Positions 34,124-44,064 of a DNA stretch of 64,000 nucleotides are shown here, in pieces. How positions within the stretch are numbered: the stretch's first letter is position 1; every line of letters starts with the position of its first letter. Source of the DNA: Flavobacterium branchiarum (GTDB lineage: Bacteria > Bacteroidota > Bacteroidia > Flavobacteriales > Flavobacteriaceae); the NCBI RefSeq assembly GCF_030409845.1, contig NZ_JAUFQQ010000003.1, positions 992,001 to 1,056,000 on the forward strand, given 5' to 3'. Below the pieces are notes generated by a model that was not told where the DNA came from, made no database searches, and saw nothing but the letters and a program-made list of their open reading frames with translations. Made by a program: the position numbers and the translations under genes.

Positions 34124-35440
34124 CTACAAGAATTCTCCATGTTGAGAAATATCGAGTCCTAATTCTTCTCTCTCTTCAGTTACTCTCAGAGGGGTGATTT
34201 TATTTACAATAAAGAAAAGAATGTACGATCCTACAAAAGTAAAAATGGATACGATAATCATAGCAATTAGATGATTTGTGAATAATGTTGTAGTTCCAAA
34301 AATTAGCCCTTGATTGTCTCCAACGGCTGGATTAATTGCTTTAGAAGCAAAAACTCCAGTTAATACCATTCCTACCATTCCGCCCACACCGTGACAAGCA
34401 AAAACATCTAGAGCATCATCAATTTTTCCTTTAGGGAATTTACTAACTACAATGTTACTTACAATAGCAGCAAAAGCTCCAATAAAGATGGCGTGAGGAA
34501 TGCTTACGAAACCTGCCGCAGGAGTTATAGCAACAAGACCAACAACAGCACCAATACAAGCACCAAGTGCTGATAATTTGTGACCTAAAATTTTATCAAG
34601 AAATACCCAAGTCATTGCTGCTGCCGCTGCCGCAACTGTTGTTGTTCCTAATGCTTGAACAGCTAAGCCATTTGCACCTAATGCAGAACCAGCATTAAAT
34701 CCAAACCATCCGAACCATAGTAAAGCAGTACCCAGTAATACATACGTAATACGAGCAGGGTTTACTTTTTGAACTTTTCTTTTTCCTAGAAAAATAGCTC
34801 CTGCTAGTGCAGCCCAACCAGCACTCATATGAACAACTGTTCCACCAGCAAAATCAAGAACTCCCATTTTAAAGAAAATACCCTCTGGATTCCATGTCAT
34901 GTGCGCTAGAGGAGTGTATATGACTAATATAAATAAAACCATGAATAATAAATAGGCCCAAAAACGAACACGCTCTGCAAATGCACCTGTTATTAGAGCA
35001 GGAGTTATTATGGCAAATTTTGCTTGAAATAAAGCAAATAACATAAAGGGAATAGTAGGAGCGAGACTCCATGCAGTATTTGTTCCTACGCCTTGAAAAA
35101 ATAAATTTGAAGTTGGATTTCCTATAATACCTTTTATAGATGGGCCAAATGCCAATCCGAAAGCTATAACTACCCACAAAAGTGTTACAATTACCATTGC
35201 CATAAAGCTTTGAAGCATTGTGCTAATTACATTTTTCTTACCAACCATTCCTCCATAAAAGAAACCTAATCCAGGGGTCATTAGTAATACAAGTGCTGTT
35301 GCAACGATCATCCAAGCAGTATCTCCTGTGTCAAATTTCACAGCTTCTGCAGGAACAGGATTGTCGGTTAAGATAAAATTGGATAGAAAGGTTACTACTA
35401 AAATTGTGATTAGAATCACACTTAAAATAATTTTTCGCAT
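34124..35440 (-). CDS. amt: Ammonium transporter
   Basis: A 438-residue inner-membrane transporter of the Amt/Rh family: eleven to twelve membrane helices with D-T-A-W-M-I near the start, the filter Trp in the W-S-L-A-P segment, D-F-A-G-G-T-V-V-H-M-S-A-G-W and F-A-C-H-G-V-G-G-M-V-G (the twin pore histidines). Most Amt genes sit beside a PII gene (glnK), but none is adjacent here, so regulation of the channel lies elsewhere. It has its own terminator. Confidence 0.95.
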   Translation of the reverse strand: MRKIILSVILITILVVTFLSNFILTDNPVPAEAVKFDTGDTAWMIVATALVLLMTPGLGFFYGGMVGKKNVISTMLQSFMAMVIVTLLWVVIAFGLAFGPSIKGIIGNPTSNLFFQGVGTNTAWSLAPTIPFMLFALFQAKFAIITPALITGAFAERVRFWAYLLFMVLFILVIYTPLAHMTWNPEGIFFKMGVLDFAGGTVVHMSAGWAALAGAIFLGKRKVQKVNPARITYVLLGTALLWFGWFGFNAGSALGANGLAVQALGTTTVAAAAAAMTWVFLDKILGHKLSALGACIGAVVGLVAITPAAGFVSIPHAIFIGAFAAIVSNIVVSKFPKGKIDDALDVFACHGVGGMVGMVLTGVFASKAINPAVGDNQGLIFGTTTLFTNHLIAMIIVSIFTFVGSYILFFIVNKITPLRVTEEREELGLDISQHGEFL

Positions 35441-35690
35441 GGTTTAGTTGGTTTTAAATTTCGATAAAAGTATAAAATGATTTAATACCCCTATTAAAAA
35501 TGATGTCAACTGTTTTATTTTTATTGAATTTTTATTTTGACCCCTATTATTTTGCGGGTACTTATTAAAAATGTATTCAAATTTGATTTTATTGTTGTGG
35601 CTTGTGTTTAAGATGGAGTTCCTTATCTGAGTTTTATATTAAATAAGCGACTTTGTTATCATTGAATACTATTCTTTATGACTAGTAAAT
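35441..35690. other. Intergenic region upstream of amt
   Basis: About 250 bases with no reading frame. It holds the amt promoter on the reverse strand but no convincing box is seen. The next hairpin is listed separately. Confidence 0.45.
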
Positions 35691-35691
35691 G

Positions 35692-35728
35692 AAAAGGTCC
35701 TAAACGAATTACTCATTTAGGACCTTTT
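35692..35728 (-). terminator. Terminator after the amidohydrolase pair
   Basis: A 13-bp perfect stem (35692-35704 with 35716-35728) with loop 11, A-run and T-run flanks. It lies just after the stop at 35757 on the reverse strand. Confidence 0.85.
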
Positions 35729-35756
35729 GCTTTATATTAATTTATCAGAAGTGTTT

Positions 35757-37064
35757 TTATTTCTGATTGTATTTTTCTTTATACTTTTTATAAAGTTTAG
35801 TTTGATGCGTTTCTAGACTAATCATTCTTCCTTGTATGAAAGCGTTGGTTAGTTTGTTGGTTTTCATGTCCAAAGCGTCACCTTCGGAAATGAATAAAGT
35901 AGCATCTTTTCCAGTTTCTAATGTTCCGCAAAGAGCATCTATACTTAATAATTTAGCGGTATTAGAAGTAATTAATTGTAAGGCTTGTTCTTTATCTAGA
36001 CCATATGCAGCACAAGTACCTGCTAAGAAAGCTAAGTTTCGCGTATTCATACGCTCATTGTCGCCACTATTTTCTAAACCTACTAAAATACCCTTGTCAG
36101 TTAATATTTTAGCCATTTTATAGGGTAGGTTAACGTCTTGATCATCACTCTGTGGCATATCATGAACGCGTTTTAGTAACACGCCAATATTATTTTTTTG
36201 CAATAAATCAGCAGATTTGTAAGCCTCAAAACCGCCTACAATAACCATTTTTTTAATTCCATTGTCATTCGTTAATTTTATAGCATCAATGATTTGTTTT
36301 TCTCCATCGGCATGAATAAACAAAGTTTGCGTTCCATCAAAAAGACCTTTCATAGATTCAAAAATCAAGTTTCTTTCTTTTGAAGTGTCCGCCAGATAGG
36401 CTTTAGAATTTACTAAAAAAGCATTGATTTCTTCAATTTGAGGAACATAGTCTTTATTTGCTTCAATTGGCCCCGGTTCAAACCAAGAACCACTTTTCTT
36501 AAAGCTTGGAGGAAAATTAAGATGAATCCCATCATTTTCTTTTAGAACAGCATCTTGCCAGCTCCATGCATCTAGTTGTACGATAGATGAAGTTCCAGAA
36601 ATTCTTCCGCCACGAGGCGTAACCTGAGCGATTAGAATTCCGTTAGGGCGAACCGTTTCTATTACTTTAGATTCAGAGTTATAAGCAATAATACTTCTCA
36701 CGTTAGGATTGTAACTTCCAATTTCTTCATCATCATTAGATGATTTTACAGCATCGATTTCTACAAGTCCCAAGGTAGAATTTGGAGCAATAAAACCAGG
36801 GTAAACGTGTTTTCCACTAGCGTCAATTGTGGTGTCGTATGCATTAGCTGCCAATCTAATCGTTTTAGAATCGGCTACTAATGTTATTTTTCCATCTTTA
36901 AACCCAATAGCACTATTTTCGATAATAGTCCCGTTGCCTAAATGTGCCGTAGCATTTAATATTAAAACTGATTTTGTTTGTTTAGGGGCAGGTGTTTGCT
37001 GTGCTATTATAGCTATAGGCATGCAAATTGCCAATAGTAAAATATATATCTTTTTACGTATCAT
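35757..37064 (-). CDS. Amidohydrolase-like protein lacking the HxH metal motif
   Basis: A 435-residue protein with signal peptide (1-21). The amidohydrolase beta-sandwich start is present (I-L-N-A-T-A-H-L-G-N-G-T-I-I-E-N-S, G-K-H-V-Y-P-G-F-I). Where the metal-binding H-x-H should follow, the sequence is A-P-N-S-T-L-G. The barrel half is short. The C-terminal sandwich motif G-T-L-E-T-G-K-D-A-T-L-F-I-S is intact. It is probably a non-catalytic or partner subunit of the large protein encoded just upstream (33 bases apart, same operon). Confidence 0.75.
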   Translation of the reverse strand: MIRKKIYILLLAICMPIAIIAQQTPAPKQTKSVLILNATAHLGNGTIIENSAIGFKDGKITLVADSKTIRLAANAYDTTIDASGKHVYPGFIAPNSTLGLVEIDAVKSSNDDEEIGSYNPNVRSIIAYNSESKVIETVRPNGILIAQVTPRGGRISGTSSIVQLDAWSWQDAVLKENDGIHLNFPPSFKKSGSWFEPGPIEANKDYVPQIEEINAFLVNSKAYLADTSKERNLIFESMKGLFDGTQTLFIHADGEKQIIDAIKLTNDNGIKKMVIVGGFEAYKSADLLQKNNIGVLLKRVHDMPQSDDQDVNLPYKMAKILTDKGILVGLENSGDNERMNTRNLAFLAGTCAAYGLDKEQALQLITSNTAKLLSIDALCGTLETGKDATLFISEGDALDMKTNKLTNAFIQGRMISLETHQTKLYKKYKEKYNQK

Positions 37065-37097
37065 AGTTCTGTATTTTTCTATTTGTGAATCTTCTTT

Positions 37098-40085
37098 TTA
37101 TTGTTCTAAAGTATCACAGTGATATTCTTTTTTCTCTTTCTTTTTCGGTTGTTGTGTTACCGCACCTTTATTCTTTTCTTGAAGCAATTGACCTATTAGT
37201 TCGCTTCTTTCTTTTGTGATAGCGACCTCTTGTTCTGTTTCTTTTTGAATATCATAATATACAACCCCTTCTATAATTGTTTTTTCGGCTTTAGCATAAA
37301 TAGATAACGGATTGGTACTCCATAATACAACATCTGCATCCTTTCCTATTTTTAAACTTCCAACTTTATCATCTATGTGAAGTAATTTTGCTGGATTTAG
37401 AGTAACAAATTTCCAAGCCTCTTCTTCTGATACATCGCCATATTTTACTGCTTTGGCAGCTTCTTGATTTAATCTTCTAGACATTTCGGCATCATCAGAG
37501 TTATAGGCAACTACGATTCCTTCATTGTGCATAATTGGTCCATTGAATGGGATAGCGTCATTTACTTCAAATTTATAAGCCCACCAATCAGAAAAAGTTG
37601 AAGCACCAACTCCGTGTTCTTTCATTTTATCTGCTACTTTATATCCTTCAAGAATATGTGTAAAAGTGTTTACTTTAAAATTGAATTTTTCGGTAACATT
37701 CATTAACATCAATATCTCTGATTCAATATAAGAGTGACAAGTAATAAAGCGTTCTTTATTTATGATTTCGGCAATAGTTTGTAATTCTAAATCAACTCTA
37801 GGTGCTTTTCCTTTTTTAGAACCTGAGTTGTATTTTTTCCAAGAAGCATCATATTCTTTTGCACGTTGGAAATAGTCAATAAAAACCTGTTCAACTCCCA
37901 TTCTGGTTTGTGGAAAACGAGTAGGATTAGTGATTCCCCAGTTGGCTTGTTTGACGTTTTCACCCAAAGCAAATTTGATAAACTTAGGTTGGTTCTTGTA
38001 TAACATTTCTTCTGCTGGTTGTCCCCATTTCCATTTTACAATAGCAGAACGTCCTCCAATTGGATTGGCTGATCCGTGTAGTAATTGTGAGATCGTAACT
38101 CCACCAGCTAAATCTCTATAAATATTGATGTCTTCAGAGTTTACAACATCTTCGATAGTAACTTCGGCAGTTGAGTTGTGCCCCATTTCATTTACACCAT
38201 TTGATATAGCAATATGCGAGTGCTCATCAATAATACCACTTGTAAGGTGTTTGCCTTTTGCGTCAACAACAGTTGCAGATGCATCAGATAAGTTTTTACC
38301 AATAGCAGCGATTTTTCCGTTTTTGATTAAGACATCCGTTTCTTCAAGAATTCCTTCTTTTTCATTAGTCCAAACCGTAGCATTTTTAAATAATAAAGTT
38401 TGAGCCGTTAATTTTTTTGAATTACCAAAAGCAATGTTTGGGAAAGTAACTGGCATTATTGGATTTAGATTTTCTGTTTTAGCAGAATCTTTCACTGTTA
38501 CAAAAGGAGCCGTTTTTATGGCAGTCCATTGTACTTCATTTCCATTTGGTAAAACTGCTTTTCCAGAAAGTTTTTGAGTGTTTTCTACTAGTCCAGTTAA
38601 TCGAGTATATTCAGCTTTAGTAGAATCCTTTGATCTTATTAATAAGGTAATCCAATTGTTTGCAGTAGAGAACGTACTCGTTACTTTTTTAGTATCGGCA
38701 GTTGTTATCTCCGATTTTTGAGCTGTAGCTGTACCATCAATTTTCCATTTGTAAGTTGTTGAATCAAAAGTTAAATCATAATTACCACGAATATCTTTTG
38801 CATTAGCATCATTAACAACATATTTGCTTCCTTGAACCCAGTTTTCATATAAAACTGTTTTCTCATCGAATATTTCTCCAGAAGTAATTACAAAATTAGC
38901 ATAGCTACCATTTTTTAGGCTTCCTATTTCGTTGCTTTTACCTAATATAGCAGCAGGTACAGTCGTTAAAGCTTCTAATGCTTTTGTTTTATCAAAACCG
39001 TACTTAATCGCTTTTATTAAATTAGTTCTAAAGTCTTCCGTTTTCTTCAATTTGTCTGTTGTCAAAGCAAAAACGACTCCGTTGTCTGATAGCACTTTTA
39101 GGTTTGTTGGCGCTTGATTCCAAAAACGCATATCGGCTAATTCAATTTGACTCGATTGATATGGATTTGAAACATCATAGGCTTCAGGGAAGTTTATTGG
39201 AATAATGAATTGTGAATTCGTTTTTTTGATTTCTTCAATTCTTTCAAACTCATTTCCGGATCCTTTTAAAACATAATTTAATCCAAATTCTTTTGCTATT
39301 TTGGCAGCTCTTAAACTGTTTAATTTATCTTCGGTTGCAAAAATTTGAGTTAATTTATCATTACTAGCCAAGGCTTCTAATGAAATATCTTTGGTAGTCG
39401 AATTTCCTTTTTTATACCAATCTAAATCTAAATACATTTGGCGAAGCAATGCCATCATTCCCATTAGCGAGCTTGGATATGCTTGATTCGTTGTTGCACT
39501 TCTAGTAAAACCAAAATGGTTTGTTGCTTTATTAGATAGTATTCGAGTACTGTTTTCGGTATTGTTTAGTGCTATTAAAACACCAGTTCCGCGTGCAACT
39601 CCATCAGGAATATGAGTTCCCACTACTCCAAAACCAGCTTTTAATAATTCTTCGGCTTTGGGTTGGTCGTATTTAAAGCTTTCGTATGCATTTACTTCAG
39701 AGCGAATACTTTCATTCCAGTAATACCCAGCTCTTTTAGTATCGTATAAAGGGTTGCGTCCTCCGGAGGTTCCTTTTGGTTTTTCTACTCCAAACGTGGT
39801 ATAGATATCGATAAAAGAAGGATAAATTGTTTTTCCTTCTAGATTAATCGTCACGCTATTTTTAGGGATAGCAATATTGTTTCCCGCACCAACTACTTTT
39901 CCATCTTGAATAAGTAAGGTACCTTTTTCTATTTTTTGTGTTGGTGTTACATAAATAGTCGCATTAGTAAAAACGGTGTAATTATTGTTTTTACTGTGGA
40001 TACTCTCATTATTGGGGAAATAATCTTGAGCATGTGTTTTTGTTAAAATAGTGCTCAAAAAGAGTAGTAATATGGCTTTTTTCAT
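37098..40085 (-). CDS. Large two-module amidohydrolase family protein
   Basis: A 995-residue exported protein (signal peptide 1-19) with two amidohydrolase modules. The first (about 35-430) has Y-P-S-F-I-D-I-Y-T-T-F-G where H-x-H belongs, so it is probably inactive. The second (about 560-960) has L-T-S-G-I-I-D-E-H-S-H (metal-binding H-x-H near 619), C-H-S-Y-I-E-S-E and Y-N-S-D-D-A-E-M-S-R (final Asp), so it is probably a working metal-dependent hydrolase. Lys/Pro-rich C-terminal end. The substrate is unknown; periplasmic imidazolonepropionase-like or dipeptidase activity is possible. It shares an operon with the shorter inactive paralogue at 35757-37064. Confidence 0.8.
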   Translation of the reverse strand: MKKAILLLFLSTILTKTHAQDYFPNNESIHSKNNNYTVFTNATIYVTPTQKIEKGTLLIQDGKVVGAGNNIAIPKNSVTINLEGKTIYPSFIDIYTTFGVEKPKGTSGGRNPLYDTKRAGYYWNESIRSEVNAYESFKYDQPKAEELLKAGFGVVGTHIPDGVARGTGVLIALNNTENSTRILSNKATNHFGFTRSATTNQAYPSSLMGMMALLRQMYLDLDWYKKGNSTTKDISLEALASNDKLTQIFATEDKLNSLRAAKIAKEFGLNYVLKGSGNEFERIEEIKKTNSQFIIPINFPEAYDVSNPYQSSQIELADMRFWNQAPTNLKVLSDNGVVFALTTDKLKKTEDFRTNLIKAIKYGFDKTKALEALTTVPAAILGKSNEIGSLKNGSYANFVITSGEIFDEKTVLYENWVQGSKYVVNDANAKDIRGNYDLTFDSTTYKWKIDGTATAQKSEITTADTKKVTSTFSTANNWITLLIRSKDSTKAEYTRLTGLVENTQKLSGKAVLPNGNEVQWTAIKTAPFVTVKDSAKTENLNPIMPVTFPNIAFGNSKKLTAQTLLFKNATVWTNEKEGILEETDVLIKNGKIAAIGKNLSDASATVVDAKGKHLTSGIIDEHSHIAISNGVNEMGHNSTAEVTIEDVVNSEDINIYRDLAGGVTISQLLHGSANPIGGRSAIVKWKWGQPAEEMLYKNQPKFIKFALGENVKQANWGITNPTRFPQTRMGVEQVFIDYFQRAKEYDASWKKYNSGSKKGKAPRVDLELQTIAEIINKERFITCHSYIESEILMLMNVTEKFNFKVNTFTHILEGYKVADKMKEHGVGASTFSDWWAYKFEVNDAIPFNGPIMHNEGIVVAYNSDDAEMSRRLNQEAAKAVKYGDVSEEEAWKFVTLNPAKLLHIDDKVGSLKIGKDADVVLWSTNPLSIYAKAEKTIIEGVVYYDIQKETEQEVAITKERSELIGQLLQEKNKGAVTQQPKKKEKKEYHCDTLEQ

Positions 40086-40203
40086 AGAGATATTGGTTAT
40101 TTTTTCATAAAAATAGTAAATATTAATACTTGAACAAGTTTTAGGAGAGTAATAAATCGATATACATTATTAATTTTTAATGTAACAGGTTGTTACGTAG
40201 GTA

Positions 40204-41637
40204 TTAGTTATTTTTTATGATGCTTTCATAACGTGCTTTTAATCCTTCTATGTAAGGAGCTTTAATTACTGTGGCAATTTCTATAGCTTTTTTTAAAGCG
40301 GCTGCTGCATCACTTTTTTTGTTGTTTTCTTCAAGAACATCTCCATATTTTAAAAATGCGATAGGAGAGTTGGGATGCAATTCGGTATTGCTTTTTAAGA
40401 TAGACTCCGTGATAAATGATTTTGTTTTACTGAATTCGGTAGCTAAAAAAACAATGTCTTCCTCTTTGTATAAGTCAGATTCAGTTAGTTTTTTTATAAC
40501 ATCAAATAGTTGTTTATCCATCTTAGCTGTATCAGTTTCGTTAAGAGGCTTTATTTGTTGGGCAATAGTTGCTTGTAGTTCTTGATACAATTTTGTGGAT
40601 TCGGTAGCTTTTTTTTCTCTATAATCTTGAGCTGCTTTCTGCGCTAATTCTATTGCTTTATTATAAGCATTAGCAGCAGTTGTTTTATATTCTGGAACTA
40701 CACCAATGCCCTCCCAGTTTGTTTTAGTTATGGGATTAATACCAGTTCCTGTTGCAATGAATATTTCTAATAGGTTATTAACTTCAAAAACGTCACCAGG
40801 ATTAGCACCACCACCAGTAGTTTCACCTACTAATGTTGCTCTTTTTTGCGTTTGCATGTTATAACTGAATTCTTCAGCACCCGAAAAAGTTTTTGAGCCC
40901 GTAAGAACGAACAAAGGAACATCAAGCCTTTTTTTTCCATTTACATCTTTTACCCAAAACTCCTCAGTATAATTATCTTTCCTAAAATATAAAGTATTTA
41001 ATAATAAAGGAGCTTTAAAAAAATAACTACATAAATACTGTACCGTTTTTGGACTACCACCACCATTTGTTCTTAAGTCAATAATTATGGCATCTGTAGT
41101 AGCTAATAGGTACATATAAGAATCAATTGTTTTTTCGGTTTCGTGTATAAAAAAATTAAAATTAACGTATCCAATATTTCCATCTATAATTTTAGCTTCT
41201 CTAAAACCATTAGCTAGTTTGCGATTATCGGTTAAATTATGGAGATAAAGTTCATAGTAATTTTTACTTAAAACTTTCTTTTCTTCTGCTGGAATAAATT
41301 TAGGTACAACTCTTAGGTGTTTGTCATTATTAATAAAACGGACTTCTTTTGTCAATGCCACTGCAAAAGAATCTAATAAATCATATTTTTTAAAGGTGCC
41401 TACTTTGTAAGCATTTTTTAAATGATCCCCAATTAATTTGGCTTTGTCTGGGAACACATAATTTGTTTTAATAAGTGAATCGATTTTTAAAACGGTTTCT
41501 TTTTTAAAATTCTCTGTTATTTTCTTTTGCTGACTGTTTGCATTTATTACAAAAACAAAAGATAGCATTAGAAGAAAAATAGATTTGAAATTAAAGAATA
41601 CAATCTTGTTTTTCTGGGGACGCAATGTATTTTTCAT
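40204..41637 (-). CDS. S41 family peptidase
   Basis: A 477-residue exported protein with an N-terminal signal sequence (about 15-35), an S41/C-terminal processing peptidase domain and a tetratricopeptide-like end. Catalytic Ser in T-F-S-G-A-E-E-F (about 245-252). Other features are I-I-D-L-R-T-N-G-G-G-S (about 183-193), V-G-E-T-T-G-G-G-A-N-P and A-I-E-L-A-Q-K. The PDZ domain usual in tail-specific proteases is absent, so this resembles the interphotoreceptor retinoid-binding-type S41 group. The substrate is unknown. It lies 118 bases from the large amidohydrolase and is perhaps separately transcribed. Confidence 0.85.
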   Translation of the reverse strand: MKNTLRPQKNKIVFFNFKSIFLLMLSFVFVINANSQQKKITENFKKETVLKIDSLIKTNYVFPDKAKLIGDHLKNAYKVGTFKKYDLLDSFAVALTKEVRFINNDKHLRVVPKFIPAEEKKVLSKNYYELYLHNLTDNRKLANGFREAKIIDGNIGYVNFNFFIHETEKTIDSYMYLLATTDAIIIDLRTNGGGSPKTVQYLCSYFFKAPLLLNTLYFRKDNYTEEFWVKDVNGKKRLDVPLFVLTGSKTFSGAEEFSYNMQTQKRATLVGETTGGGANPGDVFEVNNLLEIFIATGTGINPITKTNWEGIGVVPEYKTTAANAYNKAIELAQKAAQDYREKKATESTKLYQELQATIAQQIKPLNETDTAKMDKQLFDVIKKLTESDLYKEEDIVFLATEFSKTKSFITESILKSNTELHPNSPIAFLKYGDVLEENNKKSDAAAALKKAIEIATVIKAPYIEGLKARYESIIKNN

Positions 41638-41889
41638 AATTACTCAGATTTGATTGATTGATTTTTTTTGAAGATTTTTGATTGCATTAATTTTGCTAAA
41701 CGAATGTAGGAATTTAAACGGATATAACAATAAAGTACTGTTTGTTAAATAGATATAATTATTTTTTTTATTTCTTATATAGATATGCCATAAAAATTTA
41801 CTGAGCAGGTAGGAAACTCTTAAAAGCAGTTTTGGAATGCCAAGAGTTGGAAGCAGATGGTATTATTTAGCATACTGTATTTAAATAAA
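41638..41889. other. Intergenic region after the racemase-like gene
   Basis: About 250 bases without a gene, between the S41 peptidase start and the racemase terminator. It must hold the promoter of the peptidase gene on the reverse strand. Nothing else is visible. Confidence 0.4.
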
Positions 41890-41917
41890 AAACGAGATGA
41901 TATCATCTCGTTTTTGT
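41890..41917 (-). terminator. Terminator of the racemase-like gene
   Basis: A 28-base perfect palindrome with arms AAAAACGAGATGAT and its complement, followed by T on both strands. Confidence 0.85.
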
Positions 41918-41922
41918 ATAAT

Positions 41923-42996
41923 TTACTCTATTGTTTTTTCGATATAATCGGAGTTTAAGAGATAAAGAGCACCCATGTATTTGATGTTAAAAGATACTAA
42001 ATCTCCAATTTTATATTCTTTTTTAGACTTAGAGATATCAATCACCAACATATCCGAACTAGCATCGACAATACTAATTTCGGTATCATCAGGCTCTAAG
42101 TACTGCGGTTGCATATCAAGCAAACCAATATCAAGTATTGCACGCAAAGAAGTTCCACCGAAATCTTCCGTGTCATTCATAGAGAAGGTATTTCCAGCGA
42201 CATTCTCTCCTAATTCACCCGTTGGAACATCTGGTTTTTCGGTAATTTCAATAATCTCAGTATACAGTTTGAATACATCATTGTGCATGCCTTCGATTGT
42301 TTCTCCAGTAAATAAATCCTTTCCGAAGAACAATGCTTCACCAATCCTAAAATGATTTACTTCCATTGGTCTTGCATTCTTTATGATTAAAGGCAATGCA
42401 ACCGAAGTTCCACCAGAAACCCACGGAATACTAATATTAAATTTTGCTTCGATAAGTTGTTTGTACAAACTCAATTGAATTAGTTTGTCTTGTGTTGGCA
42501 TTACACCACTCAAGCAATTAAGATTTGTACCAATACCACGAATTTCGATATTGGGTAAAGTCAATATTTGACCATAAAATTCAATTAAATCTTCGCCCAT
42601 AACACCTTCACGCAAATCACCCATTTCTATCATAATAATAATTTTATGGATTTTATTTTGTTTAACGGCTTCACTGGAAAGCATTTGTATGGTGTAAATT
42701 TCAGTATTAAAACTAACATCGGCATATTTTACAATGCTTGCAATGCTTCGTTTTGCAGGAGGTTTAATGTAAACAGTCTGAATATTTGGATCTAAGGATT
42801 TAATTTTGCGAAGGTTACTAACTCGTGAATCATGAATTTCTGTAACTCCCAAAGCGATTATTTCCTTAAGGTATATTTTGTTTCCACATAAAAGTTTAGA
42901 TACAACTCCCCATTTTATATTTTTTGAAATGAAAATATTGTTGAGAAAGGTATAATTCTCTTCTAATTTTTTGCGGTATAATTTGATGAATGCCAT
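41923..42996 (-). CDS. PLP-dependent alanine/ornithine racemase family protein
   Basis: A 357-residue fold-III PLP enzyme: an N-terminal TIM barrel with the PLP lysine in G-V-V-S-K-L-L (Lys34), I-M-I-E-M-G-D-L-R-E-G, G-I-G-T-N-L-N-C and W-V-S-G-G-T-S, and a C-terminal beta domain. This pattern (E-M-G-D-L-R-E-G and H-F-R-I-G-E-A-L-F-F-G) matches the ornithine racemase-like group better than classical Alr. The amino acid substrate is inferred. It is monocistronic. Confidence 0.8.
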   Translation of the reverse strand: MAFIKLYRKKLEENYTFLNNIFISKNIKWGVVSKLLCGNKIYLKEIIALGVTEIHDSRVSNLRKIKSLDPNIQTVYIKPPAKRSIASIVKYADVSFNTEIYTIQMLSSEAVKQNKIHKIIIMIEMGDLREGVMGEDLIEFYGQILTLPNIEIRGIGTNLNCLSGVMPTQDKLIQLSLYKQLIEAKFNISIPWVSGGTSVALPLIIKNARPMEVNHFRIGEALFFGKDLFTGETIEGMHNDVFKLYTEIIEITEKPDVPTGELGENVAGNTFSMNDTEDFGGTSLRAILDIGLLDMQPQYLEPDDTEISIVDASSDMLVIDISKSKKEYKIGDLVSFNIKYMGALYLLNSDYIEKTIE

Positions 42997-43041
42997 TGCG
43001 TTCCTTTTCTTTTTTTTTAATTAACCTTATGGTTATAATTG

Positions 43042-43195
43042 TTTTAACACATAGTGACATAGTTTAACAAAGTCCAAAAAAGGCGTTTCACTTAAAATAA
43101 ATCACATAAGCTATGCGAAAAAAATAATTTTTTCTTAAATCACCTTTGCTAATCAATTCTATTCCGAGCTATCGGAACTATGTGTCTATGTGTTA
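43042..43195. repeat. Inverted-repeat-bounded element, copy 1
   Basis: TTTTAACACATAGTGACATA begins it and CTATGTGTCTATGTGTTA ends it, which are rough inverted repeats. The middle holds AAAAAAGGCGTTTCACTTA and a short CATAAGCTATGCGAAA-type segment. A second copy with the same ends and the same GGCGTTTCACTTA core lies at 60159-60299. No gene. The ~150-bp size and imperfect terminal inverted repeats suggest a MITE-like or REP-type element. Confidence 0.7.
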
Positions 43196-43243
43196 GATAC
43201 TATTTTTACATATATCCAACGAATTTTAATTAATAGTTGGGGT

Positions 43244-43678
43244 TTATCTATTCAAGCGCATTTCGAGGTATTTATTTGTAAAGCCTAGTTTCTCGTATAA
43301 AATTTTAGCAGGATTATCAGGTTCAACATGCAGAGCAATATTTCCTTTAGCAGTAGCAATAACTTTTTCCATTAATTTTTTTCCGTAGCCTTTGCCTCTA
43401 TAAGATTTATCCACTGCGATATATACCAAAATGTTTTCAGGTATATAATCTTTCATTCCGGTATTATTTAAGACACAGGCACCTACGATTTTTCCCTCTT
43501 CTAAGCCAAGAACAATTGTTCCGCCTTTGGATGGATTCATTGCGTATGCAATACATTTTAGAATATCTTCGATTGAGTCGCCATATTGTTCCAAATGAGT
43601 ATGAAGAAATTTAGCAATAATTTCAGAATTATATGTGCTGTCCTCTCCCTTTTCAGGAGTAATTATTTTGAATTCCAT
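43244..43678 (-). CDS. GNAT family N-acetyltransferase
   Basis: A 144-residue acetyltransferase. The acetyl-CoA binding motif A is seen as V-A-V-D-K-S-Y-R-G-K-G-Y-G-K-K-L-M (R-G-K-G-Y-G), then a strand I-A-L-H-V-E-P-D-N-P-A and the motif B end Y-E-K-L-G-F-T. The acceptor is unknown. It is monocistronic, following the IR-bounded element. Confidence 0.85.
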   Translation of the reverse strand: MEFKIITPEKGEDSTYNSEIIAKFLHTHLEQYGDSIEDILKCIAYAMNPSKGGTIVLGLEEGKIVGACVLNNTGMKDYIPENILVYIAVDKSYRGKGYGKKLMEKVIATAKGNIALHVEPDNPAKILYEKLGFTNKYLEMRLNR

Positions 43679-44064
43679 TATGTTATTCTTTTTCGATTAT
43701 TTAAGCCCGATTATGAAATTTTTTCAATGGGCAAAAGATGCAATTTAACTTGCAAATTGACACGTTTTTTAGTCAGTTTCCAGATTTTGAAAAAAAGGGC
43801 ATTTTATAACTGGAAAACGAATATTTTGACTAAAAAGTGATAGATATTTTGCAATTTAGGGAATAATAACGGTAAAAGGACTGAGTTTACCTGTTTATTT
43901 TACTTTAGGTAAATTTCAAAAAGGGGTGTTTTTGTGCTGTTTTGAGCGTATAATGAGTGCTTTCTGTGATTAAATAAGGAAGATTATTTAAATTTGATCG
44001 AACAGGATTTGTAGCTAAAATCGCTAGTGTAAAAAGTGATTTTTACAGGTTTTTGACTTTATTT
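43679..44064. other. Intergenic region, no gene seen
   Basis: About 385 bases of A+T-rich sequence holding the promoter of the acetyltransferase gene on the reverse strand. An 84-codon frame exists on the + strand but has no recognisable domain and a poor start, so I do not call it. Confidence 0.45.

Noticed and set aside
38125..38403. 92-codon frame antisense to the large amidohydrolase
   Set aside because: It overlaps the metal-binding region of a convincing enzyme; the reverse complement of conserved sequence often stays open.
43586..43840. 84-codon frame on the + strand
   Set aside because: Its first third is antisense to the acetyltransferase and the rest shows no recognisable protein features.
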